A DNA stretch of 64,000 nucleotides. Source: Lachnotalea glycerini (GTDB taxonomy: Bacteria; Bacillota; Clostridia; Lachnospirales; Lachnospiraceae). The stretch spans positions 326,651 through 390,650 of the forward strand of contig NZ_QICS01000003.1 in the NCBI RefSeq assembly GCF_003201285.1, written 5' to 3'. The translations under genes were made by a program, and so were the position numbers. Shown here piece by piece: positions 24,908 to 32,668 of this stretch (within the stretch, counting starts at the first letter, position 1; the number at the start of each line of letters is the position of its first letter). The notes beneath the pieces were generated by a model. That model saw only the letters and a list, made by a program, of their open reading frames with translations. It had not been told where the DNA came from and did no database searches.

Positions 24908-26038
24908 TTAATCAATGTATTCAACAGTTGTTGACGATAATATAATATCTGCTGTAGTCGAATCCTCCACGCTATTATTAATTACAATTTCACCCGAAAC
25001 CAATTTTGCATAAATATTCTCATAATCACTTTGCGTAAAAATCTGAAATTTAGAATTTTCTAGGGGAATGCCAATGCCTTCATTTATTGCGGAAAAGGTT
25101 TGAGCCGTCCCACCAGGGAAAGTGTTTGTGTAATACTCCTCTATCGCACAATATACTGCTTTTTGAATCATCTTCATTGCCGAAGTTATTACCACATCTG
25201 ATACTTCACTTTGATCTACATCAACTCCTATTACTTTGGCGTCATTTTGCTCCGCAGCCGCTATTACAGAATTGCCTACAGCGCCTCCACAAGAAAAAAT
25301 AACCTCAATACCATTTTGATACCAAGAACTCGCTAATTCCTCTATGCAAGAGGAAGCTTGAAAAGTACCTGTATAAGTATATTTAATCTCCACATTGATA
25401 TTATCTTCTGATGCTGCATAATCACACCCCTGCACAAATCCATAGCCATAACGTATCACTGCTGGAACTGCCATCCCACCTAAAAAACCTAGCTTAGTGT
25501 TTTTGTCTTTAACGGCTGCATACCCCGCCAAAAAACCAGCCTGTTCCTCTTGAAACAAAATGGCCAATACATTATTATCGATTCGATATTCAGTGTTTGC
25601 GGCATTTTGAGGTTCACCGTCAATTAATATAAAGTTAACATTGGGATATTTTTCCTGAGCAATAAACACAGGTGTTTCAAATAGAAATCCTGGGCAAACC
25701 ACCAATTTAGCTCCATTTTTAATCGCGTTATCAATTGTTTCTAAGTACGCATCATTTGTTCCTTCCTCCGGTTGGTAATATGTATATGTAATTTTATGTT
25801 CTTTGGCATACTGCCTGATCCCTTCCCATGATGCCTGATTAAAAGACTTATCTTCAATTGTCCCTAGATCAGTGACCAAAGCTATCTCATATTCTTCCTC
25901 TGATTCCTCTGAATCATTCGCTAAACTCTTTGCTGTCTTTGAATCCTCTTTGTTATCTTTCGCATCTACGCAACCGGAAACAAATAATGATCCCGCACAA
26001 ACACAAAATAATACAAATAGAAAATTCAACCTCCGCAT
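24908..26038 (-). CDS. BMP-family (basic membrane protein / PnrA-like) lipoprotein
   Basis: The start at 26038 is chosen, since AAGGATGTGATAACT then lies upstream and the product begins MRRLNFLFVLFC. A lipobox LFVSGC puts the lipidated cysteine near residue 23. A short Asp/Glu/Ser linker follows, then the periplasmic-binding fold of the BMP/Med family (from about residue 50): VTDLGTIEDKSFNQASWEG, VCPGFLFE, GFLGGMAVPAV and the C-terminal hinge segments. Proteins of this family bind purine nucleosides for ABC import (PnrA, RnsB). No ATPase or permease is adjacent. Instead the gene follows a GGDEF sensor by a 13-base gap, so a sensory role is possible. Confidence 0.88.
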   Translation of the reverse strand: MRRLNFLFVLFCVCAGSLFVSGCVDAKDNKEDSKTAKSLANDSEESEEEYEIALVTDLGTIEDKSFNQASWEGIRQYAKEHKITYTYYQPEEGTNDAYLETIDNAIKNGAKLVVCPGFLFETPVFIAQEKYPNVNFILIDGEPQNAANTEYRIDNNVLAILFQEEQAGFLAGYAAVKDKNTKLGFLGGMAVPAVIRYGYGFVQGCDYAASEDNINVEIKYTYTGTFQASSCIEELASSWYQNGIEVIFSCGGAVGNSVIAAAEQNDAKVIGVDVDQSEVSDVVITSAMKMIQKAVYCAIEEYYTNTFPGGTAQTFSAINEGIGIPLENSKFQIFTQSDYENIYAKLVSGEIVINNSVEDSTTADIILSSTTVEYID

Positions 26039-26051
26039 AGTTATCACATCC

Positions 26052-27530
26052 TTATTTACCTTTACATTGTATTAATTGATTCTTACCACTTTTCTTTGCA
26101 TCATACAATGCCTGATCCGCCACTTGATATAACTCTTCAAAGCTAGCTGCGTCCTTTGGAAATATTGCCGCACCAATACTGAAAGTAATCGATTCTAAAA
26201 CAGTCTCTTTGCATGACAGCATCTTAAATAACTCACCCGTTTTTCTCATTACAGCCTCAATCTCAAACTCTGATTTTAATCCTTTGATGAAAATTATAAA
26301 TTCGTCACCACCCACTCTTCCTAATATATTACCTTCTCCAAATTCCTCTCTCATATAATATCCGACTCTTTTAAGAACCGTATCACCCATTGCATGCCCC
26401 ATCGTATCATTGATTCCTTTAAAATTATCTATATCTACAATAAACAAAATTCCACATGCTTTCGGATTTTCCATAATATATTGCTGAATTTCATGCTCCG
26501 TAGTAACTTTATTATTCAACTCAGTCAACAAATCTGTATTGGCTCTCTTTTGTAATTTTTTATTGTGCTTTATATAAAAATGTTGTACAAACAGTGTTAT
26601 TCCGACCATAAGAAAGATAAAAGCCAAAATTAGTATTAGCAAATATGTAATTAAATTACGGATGCTCGTCCATTCATCCGTTAATTTCTGCTCATATAGG
26701 CTTTTCTCAAAGCCTATTGTGATATACCAATCATTAATAAAGGTTGGAACACCAATAACATATTTTGATTCATTATCATGAACTAAAAATAAAGATGTAT
26801 TTTCCATTTTCTCTACTGCATTTTGAATCTTTTGTGAATCAATATCTGAATCCATTTCGTTTAATAGCTGTGGCAATGTCACTCCCTTGGTTGGCTGTTG
26901 ATTCAGTCCTTCGGTGGTAATAACTTCACCATTGTCTACGCTAAAGATAAGAAAGGCATTACTAAATTCCGAAGATTGTGCAAAAAGCTTTCTAACATGG
27001 CTGACTGAATAATACATTAATATATACCCATTCACCTCATCCTCCTCAGCAACCGGAATTACAGAAACAATAGCCTCTGCCTGCATAATATTTTCTTTTT
27101 GAATATATGTATAGTATTGACTTGAGCCTTTGTCTGATCGTAAAATATTATCTTTCTTTACATTTACCTTAATTCCACTTTGAGTAACACCAATCCCTTT
27201 TGTATCACAATAAACCACCATATAAGCATTTGAGTTATCACACAAGGTTCCAATTATAGGCAAAGCTTGATTCGCCGATTCTATTGACAAGACGTTTAAC
27301 ATATCACTAAATGCACTACCCATTCTAGTCATTATACTTAATTCATCTCGAATTTGATAGGTAAAATTCTCAGTCTCAATTGTAAGATCATCCTCTATTA
27401 CTGATTTTGCTGCGTTATTACTTATAATAGCAAAGTTGTACAATAAAATTAATATCAGTACTAACAATAAGGAAATTGGGAAAAAAACCATCGACAACTT
27501 CACATAGAACTTTCTCTCTTTATTATTCAT
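26052..27530 (-). CDS. Membrane sensor diguanylate cyclase (extracellular sensor + GGDEF)
   Basis: The 492-residue product has transmembrane segments at about 10-32 and 288-310, which frame an extracytoplasmic sensor of about 250 residues of the dCache type (GSAFSDMLNVL, YMVVYCDTKGIGV, WYITIGFEKS). A cytoplasmic GGDEF domain starts at LLTELNNK, with DIDNFKGINDTMGHAMGD and the intact active-site loop RVGGDEF near residue 420. GGDEF intactness predicts cyclic-di-GMP synthesis. The RxxD inhibitory site five residues upstream is not evident (MREEFGEGN), so product feedback may be weak. The adjacent lipoprotein gene likely supplies the ligand-bound partner. Confidence 0.92.
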   Translation of the reverse strand: MNNKERKFYVKLSMVFFPISLLLVLILILLYNFAIISNNAAKSVIEDDLTIETENFTYQIRDELSIMTRMGSAFSDMLNVLSIESANQALPIIGTLCDNSNAYMVVYCDTKGIGVTQSGIKVNVKKDNILRSDKGSSQYYTYIQKENIMQAEAIVSVIPVAEEDEVNGYILMYYSVSHVRKLFAQSSEFSNAFLIFSVDNGEVITTEGLNQQPTKGVTLPQLLNEMDSDIDSQKIQNAVEKMENTSLFLVHDNESKYVIGVPTFINDWYITIGFEKSLYEQKLTDEWTSIRNLITYLLILILAFIFLMVGITLFVQHFYIKHNKKLQKRANTDLLTELNNKVTTEHEIQQYIMENPKACGILFIVDIDNFKGINDTMGHAMGDTVLKRVGYYMREEFGEGNILGRVGGDEFIIFIKGLKSEFEIEAVMRKTGELFKMLSCKETVLESITFSIGAAIFPKDAASFEELYQVADQALYDAKKSGKNQLIQCKGK

Positions 27531-27595
27531 CTGTTTTCCTCTGTAACCAAAACAACTATCCTATCATTATGTACATTATGGCTATATATAATGTT

Positions 27596-27624
27596 AGTAT
27601 AGCATCTTCTTTTGTTAGTTTCAA
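27596..27624 (-). promoter_or_regulatory. Sigma-A promoter of the GGDEF-lipoprotein operon
   Basis: On the minus strand TTGAAA (27619-27624), a 17-nt spacer and TATACT (27596-27601), 66 bases upstream of the GGDEF start codon. Confidence 0.6.
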
Positions 27625-27688
27625 TAAATTAGTCTTTAATAAGTTGTAGCCTAAAAGCGTTTTTATTTCTATTAGCACAGATTGAAAG

Positions 27689-28114
27689 TTATATTTTACT
27701 ATACTCTGTTTCACCAACTACCTGTATCCCATTTTTTATTAATAATTCTGCTAATACTCCATTTCCATCTGTTAAATTTCCCGAAAATGTTCCATCATAT
27801 ATTTTACCCATACCACATGATGGACTTCGTTCTTTCAATATTGCATATTTACAATCAAGCATTTTAGCAAGTTTTAATATCTCTTTGGCTCCCCTTTCAT
27901 AATTTTTAGTTACATCCTTACCTGAATGAGTCAAAATTCTATTACCAACTCTCTCCGCTGCTTCACGTGGGGTAGCTAATCCTCCGTAAATTTCAGGACA
28001 TACTGGGATTAAATTATGCTCTTTTTTTAATCCTTCTATATGCTCCTGCATTACACCCGAGCCATCATATCTGCATTGAATTCCCAATAAACACGCACTA
28101 ACTAAAATATTCAT
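27689..28114 (-). CDS. DUF523 family protein
   Basis: The start at 28114 (ATG after GGAGAGGGAT) gives 141 residues beginning MNILVSACLLGIQCRYDGSG, the family hallmark. A TTG four codons upstream also has a fair binding site and cannot be excluded. Further landmarks are VCPEIYGGLATPREAAE and the conserved AILKERSPSCGMGKIYDGTF, which carries cysteines that may be catalytic or bind metal. DUF523 proteins are widespread in anaerobes. Some fused members relate to 2-thiouracil desulfurization, so a sulfur-related role is possible but not shown here. Confidence 0.88.
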   Translation of the reverse strand: MNILVSACLLGIQCRYDGSGVMQEHIEGLKKEHNLIPVCPEIYGGLATPREAAERVGNRILTHSGKDVTKNYERGAKEILKLAKMLDCKYAILKERSPSCGMGKIYDGTFSGNLTDGNGVLAELLIKNGIQVVGETEYSKI

Positions 28115-28210
28115 ATCCCTCTCCAATCAACACTCCTATTTTATACAGTGTTTAAATTTTATTATAATAATTTACTTTAACACTTTTTAGTAATGTAGTA
28201 ATTCCTACAG

Positions 28211-28246
28211 AAAAAAATCTTGCAGCCTGTCAAAGACCACAAGATT
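28211..28246 (-). terminator. Terminator of the tRNA cluster
   Basis: On the minus strand AATCTTG pairs with CAAGATT, followed by a run of seven Ts, ten bases after the 3' end of the last tRNA gene. Confidence 0.75.
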
Positions 28247-28256
28247 CTATAATAAA

Positions 28257-28329
28257 AGCGATAGACGAGACTCGAACTCGCGACCTCCACCTTGGCAAGG
28301 TGGCGTACTACCAACTGTACTACTATCGC
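28257..28329 (-). tRNA. tRNA-Gly (anticodon GCC)
   Basis: The minus strand folds into a full cloverleaf: acceptor GCGATAG/CTATCGC, D-arm GTAC-AGTTGGTA-GTAC, anticodon loop CTTGCCAAG, and T-arm with GTTCGAGTC. The 3' CCA is not encoded. Last gene of a five-tRNA array. Confidence 0.95.
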
Positions 28330-28385
28330 ATATCAATAATATAATAATTAAATGTAAAATATCCAGCTAGGAACAGATCTGGCTA

Positions 28386-28456
28386 AGCGGGTGATGGGAA
28401 TCGAACCCACGTATCTAGCTTGGAAGGCTAGTGTTCTACCATTGAACTACACCCGC
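28386..28456 (-). tRNA. tRNA-Gly (anticodon TCC)
   Basis: Cloverleaf with acceptor GCGGGTG/CACCCGC, anticodon loop CTTCCAAG and T-loop GTTCGATTC. The 3' CCA is not encoded. Confidence 0.95.
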
Positions 28457-28477
28457 ATAAAGTGTTATAATTACTAG

Positions 28478-28550
<73 letters not shown>

Positions 28551-28634
28551 GAATAGACCTAAGTAATGGAACAACATGTATGATTCTACCAAAAAAATCA
28601 AATTATGTCAATCCTCATCTACTTAGTATTCTAC

Positions 28635-28721
28635 TGCCGGCAACCGGAATCGAACCGGTACGGGAGTATAAGTCCCGCAGGATTTTAAGTCCTGTGCGTC
28701 TGCCAGTTCCGCCACGCCGGC
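28635..28721 (-). tRNA. tRNA-Leu (anticodon TAA)
   Basis: An 87-nt class II tRNA with a long variable arm. Acceptor GCCGGCG with its complement, anticodon loop ACTTAAAAT, T-loop GTTCGATTC. The 3' CCA is not encoded. Confidence 0.95.
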
Positions 28722-28744
28722 ATGGATATCAGATAATATCCTAC

Positions 28745-28826
28745 TGGATGGAGAAGGATTCGAACCTTCGAAGTCGTCGACAACAGATTTACAGTCTGCC
28801 CCCTTTGGCCGCTCGGGAATCCATCC
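28745..28826 (-). tRNA. tRNA-Tyr (anticodon GTA)
   Basis: An 82-nt class II tRNA: acceptor GGATGGA/TCCATCC, D-arm CCGAGCGGCCAAAGGGGGC, anticodon loop ACTGTAAAT, and a variable arm typical for tyrosine. First gene of the array. The 3' CCA is not encoded. Confidence 0.95.
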
Positions 28827-28926
28827 ATTTCTATATCTGAACAGGGCTTATTGGTCGTCCCAAATCAGTCCTGACAATATATAGTTATAACATAAGGGAA
28901 AAAAAAGTGCAAGCATTTTTTTATTT

Positions 28927-31020
28927 TTAGTAAAAATTTTTAAGAACCATAGCAGATCTTCCCAAAAGAGAAATATGAAGATAATATCCATCCATTTTAT
29001 AGTAGAAGTCCTCCAATGTAAAGCTCTCCTTTGTAGTCAGCATAATTCGCTGTAATCTGGAATTCGATTGAAGCCCAATTTCCCATGCAGGGACTTCTAT
29101 ACTTTTTTCATTTTCGTCATTATTAATCAGTACAATAATTTGATCTTGGTTATTGAATCTTCCATAGACTATTACATTTTTTTCACCTACTAAAAATTTA
29201 ATGGAACCAAATTTTAATACGTTATATTTTTTATGAAGTGCAATGGCTGCTTTATGAAATTCAACCAATTCTATATCCTCCTTGCCCCAAGGATAGCTTC
29301 TCCTGTTGTCAGGATCGGTAAAGCCGCATACGCCTGCCTCATCTCCATAATATATCGTCGGTGCTCCTGGCCAAGTCATTTGAATAATGACCGCTTCCTT
29401 AAATATTGCCTTATCAATCCCCTGACCCGCCTCTTCTGAGCTGTAATGTCCCAAGCGTCCTACCTTACCGTTTGTTCTTGTTAAAAATCTGGAATGGTCA
29501 TGATTGGACAACTCATTCATTGCAGTTTGCAATGCACTGCCATTTAAGCTTGCCATGTGATGTCTCATAGCTCCAAAAAAGCTGCCCGCATTTCCTTTTA
29601 AATCTTCTCTGTATTCATCACTGTGTTTTTCCATTCCTGTCAAGAACCATGATACTGGCTCCATAAATGCATCATAGTTCATAACAGTATCCCATTCATC
29701 ACCCAAAAGCCAATCCCTTGGATCGCCATAATGCTCAGCAAGTATAATGGTATCTGGATTGCATTCTTTCACAGCCTTACGAAATGCTTTCCAAAACTGA
29801 TGATTATATTCATTGCTATGACCCAGATCAGCCGCAACATCCAAACGCCATCCATCGATATGATATGGGGCGGAAACCCATTTTCTTGCTACATTTAACA
29901 TATATTCATATAATTTAGGTGAGTCCTCGTAATTTAACTTTGGCAATGTACTATGCCCCCACCAGCCATCATATTCGTTATTATAAGGCCATGTTTCATC
30001 CGTATAAAATTTAAAAAAACTTTGGTATGGACTTTCCTCGGATACAAAAGCACCTTTCTCATAGCCTTCCTGATTTTCGTAAATTTGCTCTCTGTCCATC
30101 CATTTATTAAAAGAACCACAATGATTAAATACACCATCCAGAATCACTTTGATACCTCTTTGATGTGCCATTTGTACAAGCTTTGCAAAAAGTTGATTAC
30201 TTGCTTCAAGATTTTCTTTATCTGTTACCCTCTTAATGTATTTACTTGCATGCTGATTGACATTATCATATGCAGGCAGACATTCACCGCCATCATTAAC
30301 AATTTTACCAAAATGAGGATCAATATAATCATAATCTTGGATATCATATTTATGATTGGATGGCGATACAAATAAAGGATTAAAATAAATCACTTCGATT
30401 CCCAAATCCTCTAAATAATCCAATTTATCTATTACACCTTGCAAGTCTCCACCATAAAAATCTCTTACATCCATAATCGCAGGGAATCGATTCCAATCCT
30501 CTACCTTACTTACCCCATCCTGAATGTAAATATATTCTCTATTCTCAACATCATTACTTTTATCTCCATTATAAAAGCGGTCAGTAAATATCTGATATAC
30601 AACGGCTCCTTTTGCCCATTTCGGTGAAGTATAACCCGGTAGAATCATAAAAGAATAGTACTCTTGTACCTCTTTTGTCACTCCAAGCTTATTATAATAG
30701 CATTTTATTTTACCTATCATAATTTCAAAATAATAATTCACAACCTCGCCTGCAACAGATAATTCCAACTTATAAAAATCAAATACACCTTTTGTCTCAT
30801 ATCGCGTCATTTCATAGCGAATGCTATCTGCTATTAAATACACAGCATCAACATTATCCTTTTCTGCACGAAATCGAATTGTTACCGTTGAAAAAGCCAA
30901 GGGTTCAGTTGGTATACGATAATTCTCAGTCTCATCTGAAAACAATGCGTTCCTATTTAATGGGGGTCTCATTTGCGATAAATATAATTGTTTTTGAAAT
31001 ATTTCTTCCATGTTATCCAT
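28927..31020 (-). CDS. Cytoplasmic GH13 alpha-glucan hydrolase (neopullulanase/maltogenic amylase-like)
   Basis: The 697-residue enzyme hydrolyses alpha-glucans or maltodextrins inside the cell, as no signal peptide is present. Residues 1-130 form an N-terminal beta-sandwich like that of cyclomaltodextrinases. The (beta/alpha)8 barrel follows. DGVFNH (295-300) is region I, GWRLDVAA holds nucleophile Asp394, ILAEHYGD holds acid Glu429, and LSNHDHSRF holds Asp508. A C-terminal beta domain occupies about 610-697. AAGAGGAGTCTGCA precedes the ATG. A palindrome overlaps its likely promoter, and another dyad typical of LacI regulators lies 900 bp upstream. Confidence 0.93.
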   Translation of the reverse strand: MDNMEEIFQKQLYLSQMRPPLNRNALFSDETENYRIPTEPLAFSTVTIRFRAEKDNVDAVYLIADSIRYEMTRYETKGVFDFYKLELSVAGEVVNYYFEIMIGKIKCYYNKLGVTKEVQEYYSFMILPGYTSPKWAKGAVVYQIFTDRFYNGDKSNDVENREYIYIQDGVSKVEDWNRFPAIMDVRDFYGGDLQGVIDKLDYLEDLGIEVIYFNPLFVSPSNHKYDIQDYDYIDPHFGKIVNDGGECLPAYDNVNQHASKYIKRVTDKENLEASNQLFAKLVQMAHQRGIKVILDGVFNHCGSFNKWMDREQIYENQEGYEKGAFVSEESPYQSFFKFYTDETWPYNNEYDGWWGHSTLPKLNYEDSPKLYEYMLNVARKWVSAPYHIDGWRLDVAADLGHSNEYNHQFWKAFRKAVKECNPDTIILAEHYGDPRDWLLGDEWDTVMNYDAFMEPVSWFLTGMEKHSDEYREDLKGNAGSFFGAMRHHMASLNGSALQTAMNELSNHDHSRFLTRTNGKVGRLGHYSSEEAGQGIDKAIFKEAVIIQMTWPGAPTIYYGDEAGVCGFTDPDNRRSYPWGKEDIELVEFHKAAIALHKKYNVLKFGSIKFLVGEKNVIVYGRFNNQDQIIVLINNDENEKSIEVPAWEIGLQSNSRLQRIMLTTKESFTLEDFYYKMDGYYLHISLLGRSAMVLKNFY

Positions 31021-31073
31021 TGCAGACTCCTCTTCTCAAAACATATAACTCTTAAATATATTCTATAATATAC

Positions 31074-31090
31074 CCTTGTATTATACAAGG
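31074..31090. promoter_or_regulatory. Operator-like inverted repeat at the GH13 promoter
   Basis: CCTTGTAT and ATACAAGG flank a single central base, a near-perfect dyad that resembles GntR/TreR-type sites (TTGTATATACAA). It contains a -10-like TATAAT on the minus strand and a possible -35 TTGTAT. It lies 54-70 bases upstream of the GH13 start codon, so it is a plausible local operator. Confidence 0.5.
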
Positions 31091-31182
31091 TATTTCATTT
31101 TGTTTTGTACTTATTTTCATACAAGTTCATTATCAAGCTTATGCTCATTGCCTACCACAAAACTGATATATTTTCTATAAAG

Positions 31183-31722
31183 AATAAAGCGGACAAGTCC
31201 GCATCAGCTCTCTAATCCCTCACACATGAGGGACTTGACCGCTTTTCCGCGCCGAATGCTGTCACGCAGTGACATTCTCCTCTTGCATTCGTGCGCATTG
31301 TGTTTTATTTCATAGGAATCAAAGCTTTTAACGTTACCACAACAAGGTCTTTCCTATGAATGAATAAAGCGGACAAGTCCGCATCAGCTCTCTAATCCCT
31401 CACACATGAGGGACTTGACCGCTTTTCCGCGCCGAATGCTGTCTCGCAGTGACATTCTCCTCTTGCATTCGTGCGCATTGTGTTTTATTTCATAGGAATC
31501 AAAGCTTTTAACGTTACCACAACAAGGTCTTTCCTATGAATGAATAAAGCGGACAAGTCCGCATCAGCTCTCTAATCCCTCACACATGAGGGACTTGACC
31601 GCTTTTCCGCGCCGAATGCTGTCACGCAGTGACATTCTCCTCTTGCATTCGTGCGCATTGTGTTTTATTTCATAGGAATCAAAGCTTTTAACGTTACCAC
31701 AACAAGGTCTTTCCTATAAAAT
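31183..31722 (+). repeat. Three tandem copies of a 180-bp structured repeat
   Basis: Three units of exactly 180 bp start at 31183, 31363 and 31543 and are nearly identical. One visible difference is GTCACGCAG versus GTCTCGCAG in the second copy, and the third has a diverged end. Each unit contains sequential inverted repeats. In copy 1, AAGCGGACAAGTCC (31187-31200) pairs with GGACTTGACCGCTT (31231-31244) with one mismatch. Next, CGAATGC (31253-31259) pairs with GCATTCG (31285-31291), with GTCAC-GCA-GTGAC inside. Last, TTCATAGGAA (31309-31318) pairs with TTCCTATGAA (31351-31360). No convincing gene lies inside. Confidence 0.97.
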
Positions 31723-31731
31723 AAAGAAATT

Positions 31732-31763
31732 AAAAAGACAGCCATCCGATCTGCTGTCTTTTT
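31732..31763. terminator. Bidirectional terminator-like hairpin
   Basis: AAAAAGACAGC and GCTGTCTTTTT form an 11-bp stem around a 10-nt loop, with A and T runs at both ends. No protein gene ends here on either strand. It lies between the tandem repeats and the operator at 31911. Confidence 0.75.
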
Positions 31764-31910
31764 AGGAGAAGGTATTTCTTTTTATGGGGGTGTAGCAAAA
31801 ACTATATAATGTATTGGGGGGTTTTACAAGATTTATTATAGCACTCGAGTCAATATAAGTGTGCACAAAGATTAAGTTTTTCGACACATTTTTTTATATA
31901 ATGTAACTAT

Positions 31911-31932
31911 ATAATGCAAACGTTTGCATTAT
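31911..31932. promoter_or_regulatory. Perfect 22-bp LacI-family operator palindrome
   Basis: ATAATGCAAACGTTTGCATTAT is a perfect palindrome whose core GCAAACGTTTGC is the classic LacI/GalR-family (MalR, CcpA-like) half-site pair. A TATAAT overlaps it on the plus strand. The nearest coding starts are about 700 bp away on the minus strand (32633) and 890 bp away (GH13, 31020), so its target is unclear. Confidence 0.75.
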
Positions 31933-32057
31933 ATTTTATAAATTATGCCAATTCTTGTCCCAAAACTGCTTTTCTATTTGTAACAGGCATTTATTTGTTA
32001 CAATTTGTATCTTTTTTCAATTCTGGCACAAAATAGTGAAAATTAATTTTTCTTTTC

Positions 32058-32241
32058 AACAAAGCAGACAAGTCCGTATCAGCTCCCTAATCCCTTACTC
32101 ATGAGGGACTTGACCGCTTTGCCGCGCCGAATGCTGTCATTCTGTGACATTTTCCACTTGCATTCGTTCGCATTGTGTTTTTATTTCATAGGAATCAAAG
32201 CTTTTATACGTTACCACAACAAGATCCTTATATGAAATAAA
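32058..32241 (+). repeat. Single diverged copy of the 180-bp repeat
   Basis: The unit matches the tandem copies over its whole length, with scattered differences (AAGCAGAC for AAGCGGAC, GTCATTCTGTGAC for GTCACGCAGTGAC, GCATTCGTTCGC for GCATTCGTGCGC). GTCAC/GTGAC becomes GTCAT/GTGAC, which keeps a G-U pair. It is separated from the tandem block by 335 bp. Confidence 0.95.
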
Positions 32242-32251
32242 GTAACAAAAT

Positions 32252-32277
32252 AGCTCTTTGCATAAAATGCAAGAGCC
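32252..32277 (-). terminator. Terminator of the small membrane protein gene
   Basis: On the minus strand GGCTCTTGCA pairs with TGCAAAGAGCT (one bulge), with the loop TTTTA and ATTTTG after it. It lies about 20 bases beyond the stop at 32298. Confidence 0.6.
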
Positions 32278-32297
32278 ATTTCTTTCTTAATGAAATA

Positions 32298-32633
32298 TTA
32301 ATAAAAGCAAGCCATGCCAAAACCCATAATTCCACAAATCAAGCATATCACTTCTATTATTTTCTCAACCTTTGGATGAATCAAATATACTATTTTATCA
32401 TGCTTTTTATAATTAATATATTTATTCAAAGCTATTATATCATAAATAATAACGCAAATTAAAACTCCAAGCCGCTGAAATTTAATTGCATTTTTCATCA
32501 TTTCGTTATACAGTGGATTCTCTGCTGTATTATTAAAAAATTCAACCACTTGAAATATCAAGTATAGTCCAGTAAACACTACTGCTGTAAACTTATAATT
32601 ATCGACTTTTCCGCTTTTGCCTTCTACAATCAT
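32298..32633 (-). CDS. Small integral membrane protein of unknown function
   Basis: The 111-residue product is not recognised. TGGAGGAAAATT precedes the ATG. Three hydrophobic segments are visible, about residues 16-33, 54-69 and 89-109, separated by basic and charged loops (NKYINYKKHDK). The first and last segments would span the membrane and the N-terminus is probably cytoplasmic. It begins just after the DEAD-box helicase gene on the same strand (35-bp gap) and may be co-transcribed with it. Confidence 0.75.
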   Translation of the reverse strand: MIVEGKSGKVDNYKFTAVVFTGLYLIFQVVEFFNNTAENPLYNEMMKNAIKFQRLGVLICVIIYDIIALNKYINYKKHDKIVYLIHPKVEKIIEVICLICGIMGFGMACFY

Positions 32634-32668
32634 AATTTTCCTCCATTCGTGTCTATACTGCTATTCTA

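Noticed and set aside
28580-28840. 86-residue plus-strand frame over the tRNA genes
   Set aside because: It is antisense to the tRNA-Leu and tRNA-Tyr genes and has no start signal.
31183-31722. Tandem repeats as a CRISPR array
   Set aside because: The units are 180 bp and contiguous, with no short repeat-spacer alternation, no leader and no cas genes.
31183-31722. Small reading frame inside the 180-bp repeat (ATGCTGTCACGC...)
   Set aside because: A 19-codon frame exists but has no ribosome binding site and crosses the structured stems. It is better explained as part of the repeat.
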